64,000 bases of DNA, taken from contig OX377205.1 in the NCBI GenBank assembly GCA_947396885.1, positions 25,903,407-25,967,406 on the forward strand. Reading direction: 5' to 3'. The notes under the pieces are model-generated. The model did not search any database. It saw only the letters and a program-made list of their open reading frames with translations, and was not told the origin of the DNA. The translations under genes were made by a program, and so were the position numbers. The DNA is from Heligmosomoides polygyrus polygyrus (Eukaryota; Nematoda; Chromadorea; Rhabditida; Heligmosomidae). Below are positions 1-12,000 of this stretch, piece by piece. Within the stretch, counting starts at the first letter, position 1. Each line of letters opens with the position of its first letter.

Positions 1-1238
1 GGAGCTTCAGAAAAGAACCAGGTACGTAACGAAAAGCTATCCAAGGCTGCCACTTCATGATTGTGGGTTGTGTGAAAGAGTTATGCGACTGTTGTGAATT
101 TCAGCGCATTACGTATCTTTCTGCTCAGCACCACAGCCGTCTTTTTCTCCTTAAACGACAACTTTAAAGGAGTCATAAGACACGTATAGAAACGAAGCGA
201 ATGCATACATACCTATTTTCGGAAAGGACATTTTTGACGGTGTGATGGAATTGCATGTAGCCGTCTGTTTCTGCTCCCGGATACTTTCACATAGTTCAAT
301 GGTCAACCTTATCACAGCAAGGACTTATCTGTGACAACTGACAAACATTGTTAAGCCAGACTTGCATATTTAGTGGCATGCAGATCCATCGTACAACACC
401 AAGTTTACAAAAGAGCTTGATTCGCTTTTCCCAAACGTTCTTTAGCGACCCATTACATTTCTAGGCCTTTCTCTTGCTTTTGCAAGTGATAACCATTAGC
501 TGAATAGGACAAATGGAATAGAGGAAGAATTTCGAACGAAACCAGTCAAGATGTTCGGGTCACACATTCTCAACAACCGTGTCATTGACGTAACTTTTAT
601 ATTCATCAAAACAGCATGAGCTCTGAGGAAGTTGAAAATCATCTACAAGGAGAATAAAATGCTGGTTTGATGGGCTAAATATTCTTTAACAGGTGGCGAA
701 CTATGGTAAGCGTTCGTATTTGGCTCGCCTAACCATTTACAGCCCTGCTGTGGTTTCTGAACCAACCCTTGGATCATATTTCGGTCTTGATTTTCTATCT
801 TTGCTTCAACATGGTCAACTTCTTTCGGAGTGGTGTGATCAAGATTGTGTTCGAAAACTAACTGTGAAGAAACGATCTACCTGTAGAAGCGCCTAACACT
901 ACCATCAGGTAACATTAATGCGGGTCATACGATTCTGACGATTTTTAGAGTTGAGAACGGCGTGCTTTCAGAACTGGAAACCACTTCATCAAGACTTTCT
1001 TGAATCTTAAAAAAAGGACAGAGAGGTTAAACATTGAGCCTATGATGGAGCCAATCTCACAAATTCATCGCTTCCAGAACTCTAGAGATCCACTATCTTG
1101 AAATAGTTGTTTAACAAATTCGTCACCAGTGACGTAAATTCTAATAAAATCTAACTAACGATAAATAGACGAACTATGAACGGAGACATTTCGAGTGGCA
1201 GCTTAATTCCGAAACTGACTAGACAACCCTCATGTAAA
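1..1238. other. unassigned sequence left of the mariner
   Basis: I see no convincing coding exon, RNA gene or repeat end in this stretch. The open frames are short and have no recognisable domain. It may be intergenic or part of a long intron of a gene starting outside the window. Confidence 0.3.
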
Positions 1239-1240
1239 TA

Positions 1241-2512
1241 TTAGGTTGGGGCATAAGTTCTCGGACATTTGATCCCTCCTGAATTGAAAGCGCATTTTCC
1301 CGCCAAATTTCTCACATGTATCAACGCGTAAATGATCGATCGATAGAGAAAGGAAAGGGCTACAAAACTGCTCCTAACATTTACTTCTGCGTTGTTAACG
1401 TCAGCTATTATGGCTGAGCAATTCATCCCAACTGAGACGCATATTCGGCACGTCATGTTATTCCTGCATCAATCTGGCCTCAATGCCAACGATGGTATCG
1501 TCGCCTGAAGGATGTTTACAACGAGAGTGCTCCCGGTCGAAGTACTGTGTACCAGTGGTTCTCGAAGTTTGCAGTTGGTGAATTCTCCGTTGAAGGTAAT
1601 GAAGGAGAAGGGCGCCCGATGACACTGGATTTGGATGGCCTCCGAAGTAGAGTGGAAGCGAACCCATACCAAACCACTCGCGAACTATCAAGCACCCTTG
1701 GTGTTAGTCACTCAACAGTCGTTCGAGGATTGAAGTCGATTGACAAGGTGCAAAAATTGGGTCGTTGGGTACCTCACGACTTGACACAACATGACGTGGA
1801 TCGCAGAGCCGATGTCGCTCTGTCTCTCCATACCCTCAGACGTACCCACGGATGGCTGGACAACCTTGTCACCGGGGATGAGAAGTGGATACTCTACTCT
1901 AATTATCACTGGCGTGCACAGTGAGTTGACGCAACTGGAGAGGCGGAGGACGTTCCGAAACCCGACCTTCACGTGAAAAAGGTGATGCTATGCATTTGGT
2001 GGAGCGTTCTTGGCGTAGAATACTAGGAGCTGCTGGACGAAGGGACAACAGTGACGGCAGAGGTACGTCAACTAACTGAGGAAGTTGAGGGCCCACCTTC
2101 AAACCACACGAGGAGAGCAAGTGAAGGTGCATTTTCAACACGACAACGCTAGACCGCATATTGCTAGAGCGACGGCGGCTGAGTTGGCGGACTACGGATG
2201 GACCGTTCTTCCACATCCACCTTACTCACCAGATCTCACTCCTTCTGATTATCATTTGTTTTCAAGCCTTCGACGCTATTTGGACGGCCAGCAATTTAGG
2301 AACCGAGAGGATGTTAAGGAGGCACTGCTCACATTTTTCGAATCACAACCGGCCACGTTTTGGAGAAAAGGCATCCATGACTTACCAGCACGTTGGCGAA
2401 AGACAATTGATGTAAACGGTGGTTACTTCAAATGATTTGATATTGTTGTTCGTATGCTGTGATAATAAATATTTCATGCCACAAATGTCCGAGAACTTAT
2501 GCACCAACCTAA
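1241..2512 (+). mobile_element. mariner transposon (bandit-like), degenerate
   Basis: The element is 1,272 bp long with terminal inverted repeats of about 29 bp. The left end starts TTAGGTTGGGGCATAAGTTC and the right end is its near-exact complement. A TA lies on each side, as expected for a mariner target duplication. The interior codes for a broken mariner transposase: an N-terminal helix-turn-helix region around 1410-1740, the first catalytic aspartate in VTGDEKW near 1870, the second in HDNARPH near 2140, and YSPDLTPSDYHLF near 2225, which fits the D,D34D signature. In-frame stops near 1507 and 1921 and frame changes between 1920 and 2085 make it inactive. Hookworms carry a related mariner called bandit; calling this a relative is inference. 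Confidence 0.92.
1547..2435 (+). pseudogene. mariner transposase pseudogene
   Basis: Two long open segments, 1547-1924 and 2085-2435, carry the middle and C-terminal parts of a mariner transposase. The first includes the second DNA-binding helix-turn-helix (near LGVSHSTVVRGL) and the first catalytic Asp. The second has the other two Asp residues and a typical mariner C-terminus ending just before the right inverted repeat. The frame is broken between them, and the N-terminal part is separated by a stop, so no full protein can be made. It is the only coding content of the surrounding mariner. Confidence 0.9.
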
Positions 2513-2514
2513 TA

Positions 2515-3690
2515 ATGCTGCTTACCCTTCGAATGGCAGAGAGCACAAGCAGTATTCTCCAAATTTAGCACCAAATTTTTCTACAAGGTTTTTTTTTCGT
2601 ATCATATTCTTGCTGTACCATTATATTTTGTGTCCAATGCCCAAGACCTGCACAACAGTCCAGAGAGGTGATGAGTCCTATTCCAGATTTTCTGTGGACG
2701 CAGTTCAAAAGTAGTCTGTGAGAAGTTCCATACACGGTACATATAAAGAATTTAAGCTCCGATCTGCATTTTTTGGTGATTCATGTTACGCGAACTCCAG
2801 ATTGACTTCCGAAGCTTTCGGTTTCCGAGCAATACTAAGCTGTCTTGAACCCAATACCAGCATTCGGTTTAGCCCACGCAAATTGTTGAATCATCCGTAG
2901 GTATGTATTCCACACTAATGCATTCAAGAACTTCACGAACTTACTATGGCGCTGTACTCAACACATTTCTCTCAGATGGTGAAATCATGTAGTATTCCCA
3001 AATCTAAAGCAACGTGCTTCCTATTCCTCGTCATCGTGCATGCTTCGGGAATCCAATCTATTCGAGGCGGAATTTCCCATCACATACACTCGACTCGGGT
3101 TGGTACACTACTTCGCCGATTCGCCTAGCGTAACAGCAGAGGGGCGGCTGTCTGACGTGCTTGATCGGCTGCCTGGTTCGGCGCCCGTTTGGAAAGGAGA
3201 AGCTCGGGGTTTTCAGCTCGGGGACGAGCAGCGAGCGACCGCTTTATCGTATTCCGGTATTAGGCAACATAAACCGCCTCACCAAACCACCAAACAAGTG
3301 CCGTCAAAAGTCCCTAAGGCGGATCCAATTTAAGGAAATTCTGCTCACATATTCGGGGTCGCTCCTAAAAACGCATGATGTTGTTCAAAAATTAATCTTC
3401 TATGCTTTTCGCCACTTACTGTCCAGTTGCGGAGTAAAAGAGTATTTAGATGACATGAAAGAATCCACATGCAGCTCTTATTCCGATGGAGATAAAAATT
3501 AATGAAAAAAACTTCCTGCGAAGCCGGTGAACAAGGGTAAATAGTTGCGCTGGAAGAATATATGCTCTTATTCTCACCAGGCTACAGGCATTACAGCTTC
3601 CAAATCAATATTCCTCCTTTACTCTGTCCTTTCTAAATCTACTGAGCCACCCATGTCGGGGAAAGGGGAGCCATTGCCCTCCACGCTTAA
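2515..3690. other. unassigned sequence
   Basis: No domain or repeat boundary is recognised here. Overlapping open frames around 2946-3500 are in different registers and look like chance. Confidence 0.25.
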
Positions 3691-3694
3691 ACAC

Positions 3695-3872
3695 CACACA
3701 TCAGGCGCATGATGTCGTTTACACTCTGAAGTGTAGGTTCGACACCCGTCCAAGTCAACCAAGCTCTCCGTGCTTACGACATCAGAAGAATGCTACCGGG
3801 TCTCTCGCTGAGGATAAGAGACTTATTTGGCCATCGAATGGCCACCGCAAGTCATTGGATAGGCCACACACG
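3695..3872 (+). repeat. tRNA-derived SINE copy, degraded
   Basis: A tRNA-like head with a B-box-like GGTTCGACACC near 3737 is followed by a tail (GGCCACCGCAAGTCATTG near 3840) shared with the SINEs at 9.4-9.7 kb and 27.3-27.5 kb. The head is poorly preserved. A separate short tail copy lies near 4740-4775. Confidence 0.45.
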
Positions 3873-4018
3873 CTGCTCAGCACTCATGGGCCTCTTTACG
3901 AACGTAGATAACCACTGAAAGCAAGGTGACCCCTCCGAGCCGCTTTGCGTCTTTGTTTCTCACACTTTTGTTTCGAATACGACTTCAGTGGAACTGAAGT
4001 GTCGTGAAACCGTTAAAC

Positions 4019-4437
4019 AAAAGGCTTCGCACACTTTTGCGGCAACGCGGCAGCCCTATCCTTAAGCATAGAGCAGAGGCGAATAGGATTCCCTCAAGAC
4101 GGCACATCATCGCAAAAACTTGCCGCTGATGTGCCACCTTGGCGGCAGACGCGGCGCCGCCAAAGCTGCAGCGGTAATAATTATTCAAGGCATTATTGCC
4201 GCTGCAGCCGCTTTCCCGCCGACAGAGTTCTGTTCTGGGCTCTAGCTGACCGTGGCGGGGATCTAAAATGGCAACTGATAGTAATAGTGATAATGAAACC
4301 GTGTTTGGCGATGGAGTGGGACGAGGATGAGTGCCGCGTCACGTCGTCCTTTCACTACTACGAGGCAATTTTGCCGCCTACGCGGCAGTTTTTCTGCTGC
4401 CGCGTGCCGCTTTGCCGCAAAAGTGTGCAGAGGCCTT
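4019..4437. mobile_element. GC-rich MITE with long inverted ends
   Basis: The left end (AAGGCTTCGCACACTTTTGC) and the complement of the right end (AAGGCCTCTGCACACTTTTGC) pair and are followed by GCGGCA-rich arms. The middle has a hairpin around a run of TAATAATTATT (about 4160-4205). There is no coding capacity, so it is a non-autonomous DNA element of about 420 bp. Confidence 0.75.
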
Positions 4438-4439
4438 GA

Positions 4440-5915
4440 GATCGTTGAGCGGAAAACATTCCAATAAACCACAGCGAGAGGTACAGAATAGCTTAGGCTT
4501 GGCACCTAAAGCGAATCTGCCCATTTAGCCCTATACTGAACAGCAATTCCTTAATGCCCTTATGGATCAGCTATATTGTTTTGCGTAATTGACACATTTC
4601 CTGATGATAGAGTAGAGTACTCAGTAGCCAATAGAGCACTTATTGGGCAAACGCCATTGAGATGTTGTAGGTGGACCGCATTCCGGATCTTTTTGCGCAC
4701 TGACCCTCTTTTTCCATGCAAAAACCGATAAAGAACAGCACATCGGCTGACCATCGCAAGTCACTGTATAGGCCATGCATTCACATTGCCTCCACGATAT
4801 TCCGCTGAAGTAGAATTCATGACGCATCACAAAAAGGGTTTGATTATCACAATTCTTATCCTTTACTTTTATTATTAACCCTATGAAGCAAAACTCCCAT
4901 CGTCTCCCATCGTCTCTAGACCCGACTTCTGGCAGCCAATCCGTGCTAGGTGGCATCTTCGAGATATAACTTGTTGTAAGCCAGTGAACCTAGTGAAACA
5001 CATGAGTTATGGCGCTCCGAGGAGAATTCTCAATAGAGCAAAGTCTGGCATTAGAGCGCGCTCTCCTTGCGAGGATTCTAGCGACGATTTTCGCCCTTTG
5101 CTTGTTCGATTCATTATTCAGTCGGAATTCCAGAAATTTCATTGTATTCGCGATTTTTATATGGTGCAATTTTTGCGATAGTTTCGGCATTATTCCTTAG
5201 GATTTGTAGTACAATGCTAACAACGGGGTTCACTTTACCCCTTGTGGCATCGGGAGACTATAACACGTAAAGCCTTTTGGAATGAAATATTCAACAACAT
5301 ATACATACACATGATAGTTTACAAAAGATATCCAGGCTCATTAGCATTGATAATGCCACTTATAGAAAGCATGTTGGTGGACCGTCTTTCCATATTTGTA
5401 GTTCGGTTTCTTACAGTACTTCCTCGGGTTTGGAGGTTCCCGCATTCCAGACTGGAGGGATATTTGGCTGCAATTGTCCAGTTCAAATTAGGCGGGACGA
5501 TACTGTGTGAACCTGCATTTGTCTGGTAGACCACTTTGCAGCCTTGAACCTGTTGAGACCTGTTGAAACCTGTCACACTTCCTGTCAGTCATCGTCATTG
5601 AAGATCTTCGGGATCTATCCTAGTTGGGGGGGGGGGGGGGCTTTACTCGCTCTGCTGAAGAGCGGCGTCAAAATTGCAGATGGATTGTTTTACAGTGATG
5701 GCACACTGAACTAGGCCACCAAAGGACCTATCCGTACAACTTCTTGGTCGGGACAACACACACTGTTCATGTTTATTCCGCTTTTGCAGTAGTGCCCTTC
5801 TCCGACTAGGACACATCGAGCTTGGCCTCACCCAATTGCAGTCTCAAATCCAGGCGCCTCACTGTGTTTGGCGCTGTTCGTTGCCTTGTGGAGTTGTGAT
5901 GTTTGACACTGCTTT
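4440..5915. other. upstream region of the BTB zinc-finger gene, mostly unassigned
   Basis: This stretch holds a SINE tail fragment near 4740 and a 16-base G tract near 5626 that follows ATCCTAGTTGG. The same ATCCTAGTTGG plus poly-G arrangement recurs near 14495. No exon is supported. The promoter of the BTB gene may lie here, but nothing identifies it. Confidence 0.3.
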
Positions 5916-5922
5916 ATTTCAG
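5912..5922 (+). other. candidate trans-splice or 5'UTR splice acceptor of the BTB gene
   Basis: CTTTATTTCAG ends at 5922, 162 bp upstream of the start codon at 6085. Many nematode messages receive a spliced leader at such a site. It could equally be the acceptor of a 5' untranslated exon. A short upstream ATG followed soon by a stop lies between it and the start. Confidence 0.35.
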
Positions 5923-6084
5923 GTCACGTTTCAATTCACGTATGAGGATCTAGAATCATGCTCTTTTTGAGCAAGTAGTAGACGCTCCGGAGATTGGACG
6001 GAAACAGCACCGGGACGCTGGAGAAGTGAGAACGGACCCCTCGAGCACGTATCCCTGCACTGTGGTTCTGGGACCTAGGTCTTC

Positions 6085-9000
6085 ATGGATATTGCCGGTC
6101 CGTCGGCTCCTGCAGCTGAGAAGCCGCAACCATCTGAAGAATCCTGTCAGCAGCCGGGCATTTTTCTCGATGATGACCTTCCTTACACGCCGGAGGAGCA
6201 TGCCTTGATCACATTCAAGTTTATAGCCAGCGAGGTTTGTATTACTCCCTATTCTTTTATGTTTTCGGTATACGTCGCGTAGGTGAGCAGCATTGGTAGG
6301 AGGGAACGCCTAAACCAATCAGACCGCATTGGATGGGCACACCATTCAGAGAGAGGGTGTACAGTTGGTACCCTGACGGGCTGGCATGTGTTCGCTCTAC
6401 GCTCTGCTTGGTTATCATTGGCTGGCGCGCTCCCACCTACCAATGCTACTCACCTACGCGACATGTACCATGTTTTCCCTAAATCTCAGGTTTATGCTCC
6501 GCCACTCTTACGTTAAAATATGGAGTCTAGAACGCCGCTGGAAAATACAACCACCATAAACGGCTTGTAGGGGGTTTTGTATTCAGTCGTTGTTCACTAA
6601 TGTTAGAAGAAATTGGTACAGATGTACATCAGATGGGCTTTATCGTGATCCACGATTAAAGTAGCACATCAGCGTGCCATAAAATGTGATGCATGACAAT
6701 ACGTAAGTAGAACAGTGTAGTACATTTTTACTTCATTACGGTATGAATTTCCGTGCGAGACTGTCGCGGCGCCGGCGCTAAGCGGCTCGGGGGGAGGGGG
6801 GTCACCATGAAATTCAGCCCTATAGTCCATTGTGAATCGCACGAAATTGGAAATTTTACACAGCACTGCTGTGTTCTACCCCAGTGGTGATCTGAAATAG
6901 GCCATTTCGATGTAATTTGGCATTCAGGAGTGTTCCCACCAAGGATGATAACCACTCATCTCACTCACTCACTAGTGCAAGGTGACCCCGAGCTGCTTTG
7001 CGCCGCGGCGCCTGCACAATGGTGGTGACGTCATGCTGAATGTACACAAATCGATCTTGCGTCTATTACTGGCAATAAGATAATGGAATAAGAATTGATC
7101 ATACGTCAAGCGGCCTATGGGCCGCCAGTCTGGATGAGGGCTTCGCTCCCAAGCCCCATGAATAGAACACCCCGACCGTCTTCTTTTCCTATTTAGACCG
7201 TCTTATTTTCATTGCAAGAAAAAACTGGTCTTACTGTATATATTACCACCATTATAGAATAGTGTAGCGGGATACGATGGGGCAGGAAAACTTTAAATCT
7301 GTCCCTATGAAGCTTGCCCGCCCTCCATCGCATGTACGCAATTTATACTCCGAAGGGTTAAATGGCAAGGAGCATCGTGAGAGTCCCTATCCGAAGAGCT
7401 TAATCTGTAGAAACAAATAAGATTAATCGGTATCGGTCGACCAGTCGATATCGTGCTGCCCTACAGCGTAATACTCGTCGTAGACATTTTGAATATGTGT
7501 TAGTATGAAATTGTGCGACGCTGTTTACAACGATCTCTGAATTATGACTCCTTCTCAGTCCCTCAGCACAGGTAGAATAGTGGTGTGATTATATATTTCC
7601 ACCAAAAAACTCGTATGCTTATTTCGGATTACGGTCGCCATTGAATGGCACAAGGCTAGCATGGGAGATGAATTCATAATTCAGCGAATTGGAATCCGCT
7701 GTTTCCCACCCGGAGCGTTAAGTGCAATTTCTTTCAGAGCGAGAGCCACATGGACCTAGTTTTCGAGAACAACGACAGGATTATCGCGCGGGCTAATCGG
7801 CTGTTGGTCGCTGCGTTTAGTACGAATATTGAACAAGAGCTGCTGAGTGCTACAACAGGAGTAGTCACATTGGTTTTCGATCCTGTGGCTACGGGTGAGT
7901 CGGACACTTCCTTTCTTTCATTCCACCACTTTTTGCGGAAGAACCCAACTATCTGGTTCTTGCACACCGAGGTAAAGATCTTAGGATCTTATACAGCTTA
8001 CGGGATCTGGGTGCAAGCCAAGTTGGTTGTGGCCAGTCTTAAACGATTTTCTGATATAAAGTAACATCGTAAATGGGCAACAACATGTAGAAATTATCAA
8101 ACTACGCCAACATGGTTAGATACAGTTGCAAGTCGGGAGAGAGTGACCTAAAAAGGGTCATTCTCGGTGCAAATCTAGTATGGGAGGACCCTCTTATTAT
8201 ATTTTAGGATCAATTTCAAGAAGTTAAAACAGATAACATCTGTAAAATAAAATAAAATCGGGCCAAGACACCACCAACCAAAGTTTTGGACACTGACAAG
8301 ACAATTTACTTCACGTCCCAATCAGTTGCAAACATCCCGACCAAGCTTACAAATGTTATATACTCTCATGTTTTTAGTGTTATTAATCCTGGTTTCGTTA
8401 GTGCAGTTGTTTTCTAAGGAGTGATATATTCAATATGCTTCAGTACTGAACACATTCAGTTCTTATGAAATTGTTTAAGAGTGGCCACAACCAACTACGA
8501 TTGTACCGAGAAATTATGGATTTTCGCGGCATAAACTTCTTGATATCGCAGAAGCTTGATTTCAAAAACCACTGCGACGCAGTCGTGAAGAAAGGAAATG
8601 ATGGGACTTGTTTGCTGTTCAAGGTTCTGCGGAACAAAACGAGTTGTTTAATTCTTGGTTTGTGCCATACGGTTTTTTATATTTCAATTAATTGCTTTGA
8701 CATATGAAAGAACTATATGAGCTAGTAATTTTTTTCTATCCACTTTTTTGCATAGCGGTATTGAAAATATGTGGGTGCGCACAATGCCAGATTTTGGTTC
8801 AGGTACATAGTGGACTGTGTTGACATAATTCACTCGTGCTCGAGTTTAGGTATTTCTGAAGCGACTCTTGTGCAAGTGTTGGACTATATGTATACTGGCT
8901 CATGTCGTTACTCTCCAGAACTTCATCACGCAGCAATATTCCTCGGATGCGGCTCGATGGCAGAGGTATCTATCCGTTTTTGTCAACTGCCACTTACTCC

Positions 9001-12000
9001 TATCTTCTAAAGCTGAGATAACCGTCTTAATGACTGCAGCCTGTGCATGTAGAATCTTTATCGTGTAGCTGTGAAGTGGTATTATCACACGAGGGGTCAT
9101 TTTCCTAGTGCCTTAATATGTGATTTTCTGCCCAATTCGCCACAGGAACCGACCTGTCTTCTCACCTATCTCGCCAACTAGCACCAGACGTGTCACAGAA
9201 AGGCAAGGCAGCATGAACTTTTTCTTGTGTTAAGCTCGCACTTTATTATACGGGTTAAATAATGAAAAACGTCTAGACACTGCACAGAAACGGGGTACAT
9301 TGCGCATTGATACATTAACATCGACCGTGCTTCTTTATTAGGGTAGTGAACCCAAAGCTAGGACGCATTGCAGTGTACTCTTTAATAGGATAAGGATAAG
9401 GATAAAGGACGGCGTTACTCAATCCCTTCTGGGATGCGCCAGCGCATTCTACTTCTACGGGATGTCGTGGAGGTGACATGAATGCGTATTTGGCCATACA
9501 ATGACTTGCGGTGGCCAGCCGATGAACAAGTCAGCGCTTTATCCTTCCCAGACAAGTCTGGTACCAATTCACCGACCCCGGAGGGATGGAAGGCTTGGTT
9601 GGCCTGGGCGGGAAATCCGAACCAGGAACCTGGTATCGGGTGCACGCGACAGTCGCGCCTCCTCCGACTGCGCTACACGCGCCCCTCTTTAATAGATGAC
9701 CCAGTAATTGTGCAAAACACTGAAGCATCGGAAGTGTTCCCACTTCACCTGTATCACCTGTCGTCTCGTTGATCATCGACTTGTTCGAGCGGGCGCCAGC
9801 AGCGTCTCCATTCGTCCATGTCGCGTGCCAGAGTGGTCCAATGGATCCTCCTCGCTCGAGGGACACGAAGAGCGTCATATCGGTCGTTCAGGGCTTTCAC
9901 GAAGAAGTCCGACCAACGCGTTGGTGGGCGTCCCGGTGTTCTCTTGACATCCCGCGGAATCCAGTCAGTAACCGTTCTCGTCCAGCGGGTGTCTGCGAAG
10001 CGCATTACGTGGCCGGCCCACCTAATTTTCGACAACTTGGCCCACGCGACAGCGTCTCTGATCTTCGAACGTCGGCGGAGCTCGGAACTCCGGAGGCTTC
10101 TCTCACTTGCGTGAGTCGTGTCACTCCGAGCATCGTCCTCTCGATTCCACGCTGCGCGACGCTGATCGCGTGTTCATCCTGCTTTCGTATAGCCCAGGTC
10201 TCTGTTCCCACTTACAATCTAGAAAGGAACGCGTGGTATACTAAAGGGATTGTGTAACACATTCCTTATCGTTCCATCGATGCTAATCGAATCGATGCGT
10301 GCGACATCATTTGCTCAGCTGTTCGGCTGTATTGCATGTTTAGTTGCTGTGCTCGACGACCGATGTGGGCTGCGATTTGCACGACGAATGGCATGAAATT
10401 CGATTTCTTGAGCAGCTGGCAAGGTTCAGGAAGGAGTCCAAGTTTCTCGACTGCAATATTTTAACAGAGGTGGTTCCTAATCTTCCAAGTTATCTATTGC
10501 TTTTATCTACTCTGAGCTTCTTTTTTTCTTGTGGAACACTATCATAATCGAGTGTCAATAAACTACATAAACAAGCCCATTTAGGGTTCGGGCATGGTAC
10601 GATGTCATCGATTGGTGATGTGCGCACACAGTGCTCATCTGGGAACGGCACTGATGGGAACTTTAAGGAGTGGCACAGTCACACTGCGAGTAGATTCACG
10701 GAATGTACACATTTCCACGTAAGATTTATCTTCTGTTTCGGATCGAACTTTGGTTGCATTTTTCATCGTGGCTTCTTTCCGAGGGCCTCTGCGGACTCCG
10801 AAGAAGGCGTTTACGCCTAACGTTAATCGATAAACCTATGTACATAATATGCTCTTAACTTATCAAGGATAACATGTTTCGAGTATCCAGAGTTAGACAA
10901 TGACCCAGAAGTCACGCATCGAGCGTCCCAAGTAAGAGGTCGTGCTCCTTAAGTCTTCGTGGGCATGTCGTTGCAACTTCAGCATTCGATACGTGATTTT
11001 TGTAGGTTGCGATCGGAGATCGGATTATCGGTAAAACCTTTCTGAGACTCTGTTTCTAAGTGCGGATGCATCTTATCTGGTCGTATAGTATGGCTTCGGG
11101 CACTTGCTGCATTTTTATTTGAAATATGCAAAGGAAAGCTTCAGAAAAAGCAAAGATCACCTGATGTATGGTACTTGGTATTGTGATTCATCGCGAGTGA
11201 AAAGAAGAGGCATAACTGAACTCACTGTTTAATTATGAGATGCAGATACGTCATCCACGTGGTCTTGGGCGGTAGTTAGTATGCGGTGTGTCTTAAGAAA
11301 GGCGGTGCATACGTTAGAGCAAAGGTAGGGCATGTGGGAAATCCTTGAGAGCTGCAGTACCTTGGTTTGGTTATACAGTGCGTTTCAAAAGTATGTAGCC
11401 ACCTTGAAATTGATAATTTCACGTTTCGCGTTCGTTACTACGAACTGACGTTAGCCGCATTAGATTCCCCGTAGACGAAAATAGCTAGATTGCTCTTTCC
11501 AGAAAAAAGCTTGATCTCCAGCAAAAACTAGGCGTTTTTGATTTTTTTGTTTGTTTCAAAAGTATGTAGCCACACCAAGATATCGGACATTTTTACACTC
11601 CTATTAAAATTTTGCGCGCTTTTTGGCGGAAACTTCTTGTCATAAATAGCCAGCTTGACCTGTTCCTCAAAAATAACCACTATGCCAGTCCGTGGACGTG
11701 TCCTGACTATCGAGGAACAAGCTCAGATCCGAGCGCTCAACGATGCTGGCTTGACAAACCGCGCCATTGCTGCGCCATTGCTCGTCAGCTCGGTCGTTCG
11801 CAAGATGTGTCCACCCCTTCCTTCGAAATCCCAATGGTTATCGGTCTGCACCTGTACCGGGTCGTCCGCGTGTGATTTCGAGCCAGAATCGTCGACGAAT
11901 CAGCCGCATGGTGTCGGACTCCACACGGAGCGTCAACCAAGTTCGCGGTCTATCTGCATCAAGAACAACGATATGGCGTTCTATTTGATCGAATGAACAC

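Noticed and set aside
5009..5200. Overlapping open frames on both strands near 5.0-5.2 kb
   Set aside because: Neither strand shows a domain, splice partner or codon pattern that favours a gene.
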